Assembly (NCBI RefSeq): GCF_963966145.1
Contig: NC_091055.1
Location: 9,176,001 to 9,240,000, forward strand
Origin: Tenebrio molitor
Taxonomy: Eukaryota > Arthropoda > Insecta > Coleoptera > Tenebrionidae
Length of the DNA stretch: 64,000 nt
Direction of reading: 5' to 3'
Made by a program: the position numbers and the translations under genes. Under the pieces are notes generated by a model, which was not told where the DNA came from, made no database searches, and saw only the letters and a program-made list of their open reading frames with translations. Positions within the stretch are counted from its first letter, which is position 1, and each line of letters opens with the position of its first letter. Shown here piece by piece: positions 12,028-25,551 of this stretch.

Positions 12028-15000
12028 TACATATGTACATAGGTATATGAACCATTTTTAGGAACAAAAGAAAGAAGTGATTTAGTTAATTGGACGAGTT
12101 TTGTTTAATGAAATTTAAAAAATTAAATTAATTTCAGTTGAACCAATTATGTATGTGCATTACATTTTAATACAAAATTTTCTTATTTTTTAAAAATAAT
12201 ATGGAGAAAGTACTAAAAACGAAAAGTTCTACTCTTAACCTAGTATTTTCTTATTTATAAACTATTTGGGACAATAAATAAATCTATAAATTTTTTTTGT
12301 TTACATAATATATAAACTTTACATAACGATTCCAAAATTTTTATGTTCATATCTAACATTTATTTATGTAGCAAATCTTCTTTTAATATTAACCCTTTGG
12401 GCAGGCAAATTCTCATAACGTAGTTAAAGATAAAGCTTACAATATTAGAATTGTTACAATTCGAAACTATTTGCAACTTTGCATATCACAATAGAATGAA
12501 ATCAAGTATCAGCTGAATAAATAGTTCATCATCAAAGCTATTTTTACGTTACATCGATTATCCTTATTATTACCACAGCGTCCCTTTTTCGTCCTTGATA
12601 ATCTCATCAAGGGCGATTGAATTCCGCTTTAAATATGTCCTTGTTAATTTTAATGGGACAAATACATCAACGCTATCACGAATGCAATAAACAAAATATT
12701 AATGGAAATATTTTATGCAACGTTATTTGCCTGTAATTAAACTGGAAAACACGAACTCGGTTACGTTTTATAGTTTATTTACGTATTTAAAACCAAACAT
12801 TTTAGGAAAGTAAGAAAATTTTAACCGTTGCCGTCAACGTATATTCGGTAGCTGCCCCACAACAAATCCTTTAAATTATAAATTACGTTCAATTTAGTGT
12901 TGGTTCCTTCTAAAATCAATTTCGAAACAGAATCCTCATATTCTTCCACACTTGCTGTAAATTCACAGCTACGCAGGAGAACATAATTAATCCCAAAAAC
13001 ACCGAAATGAAAAAAAAAACATGAATTTTACAAGACACTAATTATTAACTACAAGAAAATAATTTCGTTGTATCATTGTAAAACATAGTCTGCAGCCATA
13101 ATAATTGTTTGTGCTACAATCTTGTATGATATGTAATACATTACGTTACCTTCAAGATCATATTTCAAAATATCATTTACACGATTATTAAAAAGTAGTA
13201 TCCTGAAAACTGAGAACGCATGTGTTTGCATCAGTTACATCTTACAACAGTTATTTTACGGATTATTATTAATTTGATAATAAAAAAATCGACATTTTGC
13301 AGTTTTACGTAATTCTATGTCAACAACAGTAAACGAAATATACATATGCATACGTCACCTCATACTTTCCAAATAACCAACGTTCAATTATTATTATTGC
13401 AGTCGCACAAATTAATATTTTGATAAAGCATCAACAAAAAGATAACGGGTATATTTATTTCACACAGGAATATTTACATTTTGATACAGGAAATGTAGAA
13501 GTAGGTAAAGTAAAAAAATGTTTAGGCGTGAGAAATACGTATAGTATTATAGACTAATAAAGAAATTGTAGTTATTGTTTTAAGTAGAACATGTCTCTAA
13601 AATTTCTTGGATCTTGTATCAAATATTATTTCCAAGAGATTTGGCCAATATAAAAAAGAAACGTCATCCAAAAATCTATTTTTGGAAGTTTCCAAAAATT
13701 GTTTCTAATTTTCTAAAGGTACAAAACAGAAGTTGCCTTTGTAACGCTACCGCTTTGTCCTGAGGATTATTATTTAATTTGTAAATATGCGACTTCATAA
13801 ATACGTTTTTAATTTGATTGGTGAAAATACAAATATTTTACGTGAAACCGATAAAACATTAAGGGTCACAAAATGACCGTTGACCTTTCTCCGACAAACG
13901 TATTTTTCGATCATAAACAAAGCTGGCAAGGTTTTTATTTCACAAGTCCACTTGTATTAGGGGTTTATAATTTTTATTACATATTTATATTTTGGAATGA
14001 ATCTGCAAAAATTTGATGTAAACATTTTTTTTTTAATACCACCTACTTTGTTAATTAAGTTGACATCACAGAATGGCGTTTACCTGCGTTGTGAACCACA
14101 TAAATAAAAAAACATAAGTATATGTAGATGTAGCAGTGTTTACCTTGACTACTAGTAGTATTTTCATTTTTTCGGTTTTAAATGCCATTTATAACTTGTC
14201 AACCATAATATGTACTTTAACTCACAAGACATAATTTAGATTTTGAAGAATATCCAAATTAGAAACGAATTGTAGTATTAATAATTACATAATAAAAATA
14301 TCAGCAGTCACATAATTTCCTCTAGCGTTTGACGGCCTTCAGTAATTGAATTTTTAATCTATTCACATTCCGTGAAATTGATTTCAATTTTCACGGCATT
14401 GTAAAATTAATGATTGATGTGTGATGTTACTGTATACATATACGTATGCGTAATATTTGATGATGATGTGAAAAGTTTATCCGGTGTACAAATCAGCTAA
14501 TTTCCCAACATACGTTCTGTTATCTAAAAATCAATATTAAAAATAATTCTGAAAATAGAATAAAATCAATATATTGTAAATCTGTGCAGTGTAGTTCGTA
14601 CAGATTCGTTTTTTGCGTGCCTACAGATTTTAACACCATTTCCGAATTGTTTTTCCAGTAGTAAAAACCGAAACACTATTGACCACACAATTCACCGTGG
14701 CCGTAAAAAACATACGTGAGACCTTATCGGAAATCCGGTCTAAGAAATAGTCTTTGTGATAATATACATATTTGAAAACGTTACGCATGAAATACAATCA
14801 TTTACAATTAGCAGCTCCATTTTCTGTTCAATCTTAACGGAATGAAGACTGTTACGTGTAACGTTGGGATTTAACGACCTAAACAACTTAAATATAGACA
14901 AGTGAAAACAAGTGGAGGATTTGTAATTTTCTTATATTTGCTTAATTAATTTAATTTTTGTGTCGAATCATGTATGACCAACAACAAATCCATATCCTGA

Positions 15001-15696
15001 GCCATATCAATGTCAACTGTCAAGTTCAATGCAATGCTAAGACATAATTGTCCACATTTATGTAATTAGATGATTGTGTTATCTCACAAATTACTGTTTA
15101 CATTAATGAAAGAAAATAGTGAGTCTACCGCTACTCAACCGCAATCCGTGGAAGTGAATTGTTCTTTAATTAAGTGTTAGGATTGGTCAGCAAATCTTGA
15201 TGATGAAACGAAATAAAAATTCGATAAAAACACTACAAACTTTGATAAACGATATCGTTCAAAAAAAAAAATCGTAAATTGTAACATAACATCTAATCTC
15301 AACTTTTCTCGTGTCCCTTTTTTTTAAGATTTACCAACTCTACTTCTTATCTGGAATCTGGGGCGTTTTTGTTTAAAAACTTGTGAAACAACTACTTCAT
15401 CTGGGTAAAATGTACAATCAGCTTTTCTTCCGTCAAAAAGGGTTAACTCTCAACCCTTATTTGTAAATCTTTTTTACAATAAATAGCCGTGGAAGTCTTC
15501 GTGATCAGCTATTACTATTAGGGGTTTTTATGGTGGGTAAAATTCGAATGGTCATAAGTACTCCACATTGGTTAGCAGCGTATGCAGGGAAGTGCAATGA
15601 ACTGCATCTATAACTAAATGAAGGAAGGGAAGAAATAGACACGTGACAAAAATACACAGGTGGCGTACTTTAATTCCAGATTGATTTGTTACTCAC

Positions 15697-15829
15697 CAGA
15701 CGATTCTGCGTCTAAATACGAACTTCGTGATCGACTGACGGTGGTGCGTTCCTCCATGGCTTTGGAGGCATTCCTTTTGAATTGTTCCAGAAAGCAATCG
15801 ATCTGCGTTTCCAGACTGGACTCGGCCAT
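15697..15829 (-). CDS. Mcf2l: probable first coding exon of the DBS/MCF2L-like gene
   Basis: Reading the minus strand, an ATG at 15829-15827 opens 44 codons (MAESSLETQIDCFLEQ..., ending in ...YLDAESS) plus one extra base, then a strong donor G/GTGAGT. The next same-strand exon that needs exactly one leftover base is 2650-2878, whose first two bases complete a GAT codon and give ESS-D-EPVTPCEEIE. The acidic, Ser-rich N-terminus is plausible ahead of a Sec14 domain. The exon is locally richer in CpG than its surroundings and faces glycogenin head-to-head across about 1.8 kb. The assignment rests on phase compatibility and strand; no transcript evidence is available. It could instead belong to an unrelated gene or be one of several alternative first exons (see 3502-3583). 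Confidence 0.6.
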
Positions 15830-17602
15830 AATTCGAATTATGGCATCTATCTTGACAACACTTCACTGACATCACGGTTCGCGTCAAACTGTCAAGATGG
15901 GATGTTTAACCAGCCCCATCGTGAACACAAACGCACAGTGTTCCCACAACCCACACCTACTTTCAAAACAAACTGACGAGTGACGACTCTGCTGCGTTCT
16001 GACCGCTCCACCAATGACAGCAGGATCAGTTATGCCATCTATGACCCTCTTCGAAACGGTGAACTACCGAACAGCGAACACGCAACTACAGTCGCAACGC
16101 ACCAGTTCAGCGCTCTTCTCAACATTTTAACCTACCGATTATACAAAGCCTAACTGTAAATTTTCGTAATTTTGCGGCTACGGATCCTGCGCTGTTTATT
16201 CACCCTACCCACTCCCCTAGCATCTTGCAATTCCTGCTATCCTGCTGCCGGCTCTGAATAAAGTACGTCACTTGCCGGCATGGTTTGTTATTCCTTAGTT
16301 TACACCACACATTTTACACCAGCTTTCGCAGACGGCTGTGGATTTTTAAAATAAAAATTCAATTACTGTCAAACAGTATAATTCATAGCAACCCTTTTTT
16401 TATTGCTCACTTTGGAATATAATACACTGTCAATATTTTTTCCAATATTCATATGATAAGCACAAAATTAATTAAGTCCCCCAATGATTCTTTATTAAAC
16501 CATCCTTATTTACATTTTACTTATTTAGGTATAAATGATTCTAACCAACATCTCTTTCTTGAAATTGTTCGATGCTGTTAAATATATGTACAACTAAACT
16601 CGCTAATGAATTGATACAATTTAAATAATGTCGATTAATTATAATTCAAGTTACATTAAATTCTAGTCAAAAATTTAACCTTCCACTTTTATAATTATAT
16701 TATAAATAGAGACGTGTTAAATTTGGCACATACATGCAGCTCAAAATTTGTAAATATATCTTCGACTTCACCTTGTAGTTTTTCTAAAAAAAGTCGCAAT
16801 GAACTTTTTTAGTTTTTCTTGCATTATACAGTTCACTGAACCTGTTGGTTTATTTGATTTTGTAATTACACAATTGTGTGTTATTTGATTAGGGAGATAT
16901 TTCAAGTTTAAGAATCGCCATTTTATAAAAAAAATGCAACCGTGCATCCCAATTTTGTAGATTATGTCCACTACTGAATGCCCCTTCTCCATAGCCATAG
17001 CCACGCCTTTCTTACTTAGGCATTAGATCATTAGAACAAGCAATCACACAAACTGATTTAAACCTCATCAGTAGACAATCATGAAGAAAAATCATAAATG
17101 TTTTTATGTAAATAACACGTTGCGTAAATCTAATGAGTGTATTGTTTATATTTTTCCCCATCGTAGGTAGGTATAAAAAAAATACATAACATAACATACA
17201 CAATGCTCGACCTGAACCTGCTCCTGCTGCTTAATTTGAAAAAACATGTGCATGTAGCACGCAGGCGCTGTCGTCGCCACGAAATTGACAGTTTACGTTG
17301 ACGTTTTAAAAAAGTCGAGCATGGCAGCAGACCGGTGCATTCTCACTTCGACCACTTCGTAAATACACAATAGAGAGCGTGTGTGAGAGACGTTTGTGTT
17401 TCTTTTTTTATATACTGCGTTTTGACATCGTAACGTTGAGGCGAGTCTAGGTACTAGGCGCTCCCGGCGGTCGGCATTCTGTACTCAGCTAATCCTCCAA
17501 TCGAGAGTAACTTGGCACTCCGCAGTCGGTCGTGAAGTGTTGAGCTGCATCGTGTGCAGACCAACTTTTCGTAATTATTCTTTTTTTTCTTCATCCGAAG
17601 TC
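15830..17602. promoter_or_regulatory. divergent promoter region between the DBS-like gene and glycogenin
   Basis: The two first coding exons face away from each other across about 1.8 kb. Segments 15880-16270 and 17210-17600 are GC- and CpG-richer than the AT-rich centre, as expected for the two core promoters with their 5' untranslated exons. TATA-like TTTATATACTG lies near 17407, and the sequence just before the glycogenin ATG is compositionally leader-like. Exact start sites cannot be placed by eye. Confidence 0.45.
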
Positions 17603-20600
17603 ATGGGAGGTACGTAATTATTACACAATTTTTTCACTTAGTAGATTATATTCCGTTTGCCCTGTTGACCTGACGACCTTTTCTCTCGTTTGTTATCTCT
17701 CGAAGAAATTAATAAAATGTGAAACAAACTCAAAAAAGAAAACGCTTTTTCTATAAATATCGATATCAAGTTTGGACCTTCTAATTTTACATACGGTGCT
17801 ATGATTTTAGAATTTTATATTCGTAATTTTAAGAAATGAATAATCATTACCGTGATTTAAATTAATTCATAGGATTAAACATATATTTTTTTTAATTTAT
17901 AAAATACCGTACAAAGTTGATAACGTACTATGTACAACTAAAGTTGGCTGTGAATCAGATAAAAATGCCTACTTTTTATCTAGATATATTTTTTTTATAA
18001 AATTGTCATTAAAAAAAATGTATATGAAAAAAATCAAGAGTATGTACAGTTGGTGCCAGTTGCAAGTGTCCATTGGTGGTGTTGCAACTCTATTTCTCTT
18101 TAAAACTATTAAATAATTTTATATATTTTGTGAGCTAGTTGACTTAATTTTCATTTGTCTTTATCCGCATTCTTACTTAACGAACGATTAATCATTTTCG
18201 TGAAAATTAAGGTTGCAAATTACCAATGGACACTTGCAACTGGCACCAACTGTATTTGTGAATTTTATTGGTTGACAATTTTTTTTTTCCAATCAGGAAT
18301 GCGGAAAATGCAGAATACCCTTTCACAGAAATCTTCGGCAAAATCACAGTCCTACCAAAATGAGGATTAGTCTCATTAGTCTAATCACTCTAATCCATGA
18401 TGCACGAGAGGCAGCTGTTCATTTAATTTAATAAAGCGTAGGTTAAGACTCTCGTTAATCTCGACATCATTTCAGTTAAATATGGACTAAGAATACAAAA
18501 TAAAACAGTTGATGTAATGTAAAAATTCAGTATGCAATCATATTATTTATATCTTTATAATTGGCCTTATTATGAAGATTTATCAATGACGTATATTAAC
18601 ACTTTCAATGACATTTATAAGTAAATAATTATATTAAATAATATTATTTGTATATTTAAGTAAGGACAGGACCGGAGCGTAATCTTTGATATTTACTACG
18701 AAAATGATGACCGGTGATAAGGAAAAGATCAAACGTACACGCACGAAGCTACCTTTATGAATGAATATTCCTTAGTACAGGACGTCACATTTATATGCTA
18801 AAAAAATGTAACGGGAAAAGTATTTGGACAAGGGCAACTTCACAATATGCGCTTTATTTTCGTAAATGCAAAGTTCAAGTTTGCATAATTTATAAATAAA
18901 AACAGCCGAAATATTTGTCAGGTCTCGGATAGCTTCATTATCTTGACGGATAAACAGAGTTTTGTTGAAATGTTATCTTTAGCGATTATCTACTGTTACG
19001 CCTGATTCAGAAAAATATTACCTACCCTTCGTTGTATTTTATAAATCGCCGGATTTGTTACTGAAATGTTCGACGCCACATCACTTTTAATTTGGATGTT
19101 TATATTTTAAATAGTGAATGAGACGTACTACTTTTGAAAATTATATTTTAAGGCGTTGAAAGGTAGCTATTTTTAGTCCGAATGTGTTCGCCGTTATTGA
19201 TATATATTTATAGATTATGTTGGCGTTTTGTATCCTAAGTATTTAGAATTTAAAATACCTACCTACTTTATCTGTTACTATTATTTCCCAGAAGAGATTT
19301 TGAAAACAAATTTAGAAATAGAAAATAGAACGCACATAATTATAGCCCCTTGAAACACATTTCGATCTTCACCGCGACCCAACTAATTTTTATGCGTATT
19401 TCGTGTCCCCGTTGATAAAATGACGGACAACTAAAAATGAAACAAAATTTCTCACAGCCGAAATTGACTCTTCAAAAAAGTACTGTTTTATTTTTACTTC
19501 ATATAGGCGGTTAAATTACAACGAAAACGTGGGGTTGTGCTGTTTATTTTTGATGTCTATTTTGTCTTCTCATTGTATATATTTAGACACTAGCGAATTC
19601 TGTGGGTGCACCAGATGGGTTTTATACGAAAGTATTGTAAAATTCATTGGCAAAGTTCTGCGGATATAATAAAATTTATTTTTCGTTTATTACGCATGGT
19701 GAAATTACGCAAAACAACTGCGTTTTATTCAAGACACAAAAAACATTAAATCCGACAGGCTTTAATTGATATTTTTCAAATGGCTCATTCTCTGGTTTAT
19801 AGTTTAATTTACGTCACGCCCTATCGGTTGTAATTCTTGATCAAGTGGTCAAATCAAATCGGCATTTTCTGTTATTATTTGTTTTAATTTTATAACTATA
19901 ATTTTATATTTTTAAGAGAATGTTGCCATAAATCTATTTTGAGCAAATTAAGCGAATAAATACCCTATATTTATGAAAATTGTTGATTCAGATGGACATA
20001 AGGCGGTCCTGATTTATAATTAAAACAAAATTGCATTCACACGATAAAATAATTCCATAAAGTCGCATCGCCAGGTGATGCAATACTTCGAGTCATATTA
20101 ATAAACTTTAAAAATGACTGCGATGTGGGCTCATTGATTTTTGTATTTTTCCAGGTTTTGCTTGGGTAACTTTAGCAACCAATGATTCGTATTCATTGGG
20201 GGCTTTAGTGTTAGCTCATTCTTTAAAGCAAGTAGGAACCAATCATCAGCTGGTGGTTCTCGTTACTCCAGGAGTTACAAACGCAATGAAGTGAGACAAT
20301 GCGATGAGTTGTTAAGTGTAAATTGTTTATTTGATCGTTTTTAGAGAAAAACTGTCGTCAGTTTTCAATCTCGTACAAGAAGTGAACATTTTAGATTCGA
20401 AAGATGAGGCAAATCTTCGATTGTTGAAAAGACCTGAATTAGGAGTTACGTTCACTAAATTACACTGCTGGCGTCTCACACAGTTCGACAAATGTGTATT
20501 TTTGGATGCAGACACGTTGGTATGTTAGATATTTTTAATGCATAGACGGTGTTCTTGGTGTTGTATTATTTTGACGTTGACACGGCCAGGATAAAGCGAA

Positions 20601-23600
20601 TTTAATTCAACAAGTACACGAACAACCTACACAAATTTACAATTAAGAAGTAAATATTTTTGGAAAATAGTGGTGCCAAAAAAGTCAATTTGAGGTCACA
20701 CATTTTGGCCAGAATATCTAAAACAAAATATTTTTAATAGTTTTGTTTACACGCGAGATAAAGTTAAAATTAAGCCAACACTTCCTGAAACAAAATCAGA
20801 TACCTACTTAAAAGAATACCGTGCGAAAATGTTTACTATGATGTTTTCAGGTATTAAAAAATTGTGATGAACTGTTTGACAGAGAAGAACTGTCAGCCGC
20901 CCCCGATGTGGGATGGCCTGATTGTTTTAACTCTGGAGTGTTCGTGTACAGCCCATCTAACGCAACTTACGAAAATCTGGTGCAGCTGGCTTTAGACAAA
21001 GGCAGTTTTGACGGTATGTTTTCCTACAGATGATATTAATACCGACTACCTCAAATAACTCCCGTTTTTGTTTGTGAAGTAGGATTGCTTAAGTTTTGCT
21101 CGTTTTGCTTAGGTGGCGACCAAGGACTTCTCAACTTATATTTCTCCGACTGGGCTACCAAAGATATTAGTAAACACTTGCCATTTATTTATAATCTCTG
21201 CTCAACGGCATGTTATTCGTATTTACCAGCCTTCAAACAGTAAGTACTACCTGTTAATCTACAATTCCTGCAGGTACAGTACAAATACCTACTCAACAGA
21301 TTTGGCGGTGACGCAAAGATTATTCACTTTATCGGTACCTCCAAGCCTTGGTTGCAATACTTCAACACTGAAACAAGAAAAGTCCAACCCACCCCAGATT
21401 TAAAACATTTAGAAGCCATCCTCCAACACTGGTGGAACATCTTCTGTAGCCTAATTCATCCAAGACTCTCTCCTGAAATGGTAAGTCGGAATACATTGCA
21501 TGTGGTACTGACTCAGAAACGCTCAAATAAAATATCTCCAAACGGTAATAATGATTAAAAAAGAAGAACTGTATTGCTTTGGGATATTTTATTTTTGATT
21601 AGTATTTATTTAAAATATTTTAATTAGTATAATCTTTTGAAATATTACAAGCCTATTGACAGTAGATGTGGTGAATGCAAGGTGAGTTCATACAATTATT
21701 TGTTTCTTAAAGAGTCGTACAGTATAAAAATATGTAGATAAGTCTATGCATAAGGGCAGAAAACGACTTTAGTCATGCAAGCACGTGTCATAATACGAGA
21801 TTGTACTGAGCGAACCAAAAAGAGTCGATACGAGAATGATTGGTCAAATTCAAGAACGCAGAACTTGTGTAAAAATTTTGTTAATCATGAGAATTTTTTT
21901 GTTATTGTATACAATATTTTGTCAGATCGTTGACCAAGGATATTTTCTGCCGTTACGATTATAGTGCACTGTTAGTGAATCAGTAGTCCTCTGTGGAAAT
22001 TTGGAAATACGCACCTGTTATTAACCATCTGAGAATTAATTTAAAATTGTCATAGACCATTTGAATTAAACGATTCAACTTTTCAGAGTTGGATCCTTTA
22101 CAAAATTGTGACTTAAAAGAATTAGCGCGAACCATTTCAATAATGAAATGGTTTTGAAAAGTAAGTTGTGCAATGTGTGTTATTGATAATGAACGAGCTA
22201 GCTAATTGCATGACGCAGTTAACTTCGCTTTTGTATTTTGAGTTTTGACTGGCATTTGTTTGCATGTTAACGTATTTAAATCAGTTGTGCCATCTAGATA
22301 ACACAACGTCTGGATATTTTTTAAAAATGTATTTTGATGCTCAAAACTGAATGATTTTCTTTTTTTTTGCATGCTTGTGTTTGCTCAGGCTCGAAGCAGT
22401 TCCGATGTAACGCACACTAGTATATCCTCTCGCACTTCCCGAGATCACGATAAACCTCAACCTGATAGCATTAAAAATGTAATTTGGGATCCTTGGGAGG
22501 AATACGATCAAAAACACTCCTCTTTTGTCCCCCAGACAGAATCCTTGCCTCCCTCAAATCCAGGACAAAATTTCCCTCCCACGAATCAGACTCACTCCAA
22601 TTTTGTCGATGCACATCAAACACGCACACTTTATACTCATCAAACACACCCCACGCCTTATCCTCATCAAGTTAATGAGCCTTCACAAATAAAGCCTATT
22701 GAATCTCACAATACAAATGCATGTTATAATGCTAGCCAGGAGCATAATCCACCCTCAGTCCCGGAACAACCCGAACGGTCACAACCTTTTTCATTTCGCG
22801 AAAATAGTCAACATAAAAATTTTTCCGATGACGATCGACCTCATCCATCACCACCACCACCACCACCACCATTATCATTTGACGACCGTCCCAAATATGT
22901 AGCTCCACCTCCAGTATCGAATACTTTTCATGTTCCTCAAGCTTCTCCAGGTCCCTTTCATTCCTCTCAAGATTCACCAGTGCAATCTGAGTTAGTAACA
23001 CCTAAACCTGCCGAACAAACCTTTCCCGTGCCACCAAATGAATGCGAAGCTGCCGCTACTGTTTGTAAAGAAACCACATTGCACACTCCCTCCTGTGAAG
23101 ATAGTACCGCTGTAAGTATTTGCTCATCTGTTTTAAGAAAACGTCCATACGCGAAATTAACGTTGATTAAAATTCATTTTCCGCAGAGTGGACTGGCTGG
23201 CGCCTTTGCACAGCTGACCTTAGGTGCCCCCAGGACGGCCGAACAAAGTGCCCTCGACGACCATCTAAGACGACAAGGTTGGGAAGTCGGAAACATTGAC
23301 TATATGGGAAGGGATTCCTTTGACAATATCTGGAGTAAAATTTGCGAAACTCTCTCAGCAGGATTACCCGCAGAAGCTTCAAAAACTACAGGTGTGGCTT
23401 AAACTGAAACATTGCATATATATTTGATTTTTGGCTTATATCATTTATTTTAATCATCTGCATGATACAATTATTTTTATTTATTTTTAGAGGATACATG
23501 GTTATTTTGCGTGTCTGTTTTTCTTTCGTGATTATTTATAAATTCTGCTTATGTATTGTTTTGATCGCCACTTAGCTAAAATAGTGTCTTGTATTTAAAC

Positions 23601-25551
23601 TGATATTTAGTGGATATTTATAAATTTAGAAGCAACACCCCCATCGACTGATGAAAAACCGATTGAGAAAACTGTAACTGAAGGTCAGTTGTCTGGTAAA
23701 ACCGCAGTAGCGCATAAGAAGATAACACCGCTTTTTAATAGATAGACCGAGAGTGATTTAAAAAGGATATTTTGGAACAGTTTGTAATTTTCTTAATACA
23801 ATAAATATTGCAGCTTTCCGCCGTCTGATTTAACTGCCAGCCACCTATTAACGTTTTAACAGAAATACCTACAAGGAATTAATTTGAGGTTTTGGGTATT
23901 GACTGATTCGTTTATTTAATTAACTCCACTAACGCTTTCGGGGGTTGAAGGGTCTATACTGTATTTTCCAAAAAAAATTACAGCGAGTGTAAAGTTACCT
24001 GAACAAGAAGTTCCTCCACCGGTACCAGCTCCTCAAGATACAGCCACAGATACTTCTGTTGCTCCTTCAGAAACTCCTAAAACAGTTTCCGAAGTTTCAC
24101 AAAGTATTTCATTAGAACAACCTGCTCTTGTTTCACCACCACAGCAAGAAACTATTAGAACTGAACCTTCTCCAGCACCACCAACATCAGATGCTCCTCC
24201 AAAATCACAACAAGAAGCTTCACCAGCAGCTGAACCTCTACAATGTCCTATTCCTACAAAACCGAAAGAACCTACAACCGCCGAACCTCAAGTTCCTGTT
24301 CCTCCAACCCCGAAAGAAGAGGCACCTGCTGAAGGCCCACAGTGCCCCGTTCCTCCAAAACCAGCAGTTCTCGAATGTTCATTACCACCAAAAACACAAG
24401 ATGCTTCTGCAAAGGTCGTAAGTGACGCTCCGGTAACTCCGGACAGTGCTCAAGTTCCTTCGGAAGCTGCTAAACCAGCAGTTGCAACTGAGCAGGCATC
24501 TCAAGCAGCTCCAGCACCACAAGAAGTTGCTCCACCAGCTGCTCAAGAAACTGTTGCACCCACGGCTCCTCCAGAGACTGTTGTACCTTCGCAGACGCCA
24601 CCTGCACCAGCTCAAGAAGTTCCCAAAGCTACTACACCAGCCGAAGTGACGCCACCTCCTCAGGCAGCCGCACCAACTGAAGTAGCTGCGCTTCCTCAAC
24701 CAGTTGCTCCAGCTGAGGCACCGGCGTCTCCTCAAGCAGCTACACCAGCTGAAGTAGCTGCACCTCCTCAAGCAGCTACTCCAGCTGAGGTAGCTGCGCC
24801 TCCTGAAGCAACTAAACCAGCCGAAATAGCTGCACCTCCCCAGGCAGCTACTCCAGCTGAAGCTCCTGCACCTCCTGAAGCAGTTAAGTTAAGCGAGGTA
24901 GCTGCGCCTCCTCAAGCATCTACACCAGCTGAAGCAGCCGCGCCTCCTCAAAAAGCAACACCAGCTGAGATAGCTGCGCCTCCTCAAGCGATCACACCAG
25001 CTGAAGCACCCGCACCTCAAGCGACCACACCAGCTGAAGCACCCGCACCTCAAGCGACCACACCAGCTGTAGCTCCCGCGCCTCAGGCGACCACACCAGC
25101 TGAAGTGCCTGGGCCTAAAGCAACTGCACCCTCTGAAACAACAAAACCAGCCGAATCAGCACCTACTCAGACACCACCAGCCGAAGCAGCTGCGCCTCCT
25201 AAAGATGCTGCTTCGACACCAGCTCAAGAAGCACAACCGGCTCCTCAAGAAAAAGGTGCTGTAAGTGCTTCTGCAGTGCCACCTACAGAAACAGCACAAC
25301 CTACTAGTCCTGTTTCGTCGACACCTCAACCTGAATCAACACAGGTTCCTCCGGCTACAACTCAAGCTTCCGCTACTCCCAAAGCCGAAACTACTCCTTC
25401 AACGCCAACGTCTGAAGGTCCTAAAACTAAGTCAGAGCAGTCAAAGCAAGCAAAACAGGAAGCTGCTCAAAGTGCTACTTCTGCCACATCACCTACACCA
25501 CCTCCACGTAAAGGAACCGGTCCCGGGAAGAAATCGAAAGCAAAGAAATAA
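17603..25551 (+). CDS. Gyg: glycogenin (self-glucosylating primer of glycogen synthesis), with long and short C-termini
   Basis: Coding exons: 17603-17609, 20155-20290, 20345-20519, 20851-21013, 21113-21239, 21300-21480, 22389-23111, 23187-23391, 23630-23683, 23984-25551. All have GT/AG borders and the frame is continuous. The first six exons encode a GT8 glycosyltransferase domain of 263 residues. It contains the Mn2+/UDP-glucose DxD motif as D102-A-D104 and, in CYSYLPAFK, a tyrosine at position 195, exactly that of the autoglucosylated Tyr of mammalian glycogenin-1. Exon 7 is a Pro/His-rich linker. Exon 8 carries the conserved glycogen-synthase-binding tail (GNIDYMGRDSFDNIWSKI). Reading past the exon 8 donor ends the protein at 23402 (575 residues). 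Splicing onward gives a 1112-residue form with a long Pro/Ala repeat tail ending in KKSKAKK. A likely poly(A) signal AATAAA is at 25776. The family is certain; use of the long form is inferred from intact splice sites and frame. Confidence 0.93.
18047..18252. mobile_element. 206-bp MITE in glycogenin intron 1
   Basis: Perfect 30-bp or longer terminal inverted repeats start CAGTTGGTGCCAGTTGCAAG and are mirrored at the right end. TA lies immediately outside both tips. The near-identity of the arms suggests a recent insertion compared with the other elements here. Non-coding. Confidence 0.8.
23984..25551 (+). repeat. Pro/Ala-rich tandem repeat exon of the long glycogenin form
   Basis: One open frame of about 520 codons. 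From about 24640 to 25110 it consists of degenerate 11-12 residue units of the type AAPPQAATPAEV. Near 25000-25100 there are near-perfect 33-bp DNA repeats encoding ATTPAEAPAPQ. The units are low-complexity and probably disordered. The N-terminal part is less regular (PPKPxx, EPSPAPP). The tail is basic. Confidence 0.85.

Larger units (their letters stand above)
7155..15696. other. remainder of the large DBS intron, including the nested gene's upstream region
   Basis: No ORF with recognisable domains. The stretch near 8180-8420 is GC-richer and could hold the promoter or leader exon of the nested gene; a 65-codon minus ORF there has no convincing splice donor. Four repeats stand out and are listed separately (9667-9949, 10205-10932, 11246-12027, and a few short hairpins). 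12030-15690 is plain AT-rich sequence in which I see nothing supportable. Confidence 0.6.

Noticed and set aside
24128..24771. ORFs of 97 and 129 codons overlapping the glycogenin tail
   Set aside because: Out-of-frame or antisense readings of the Pro/Ala repeat exon.
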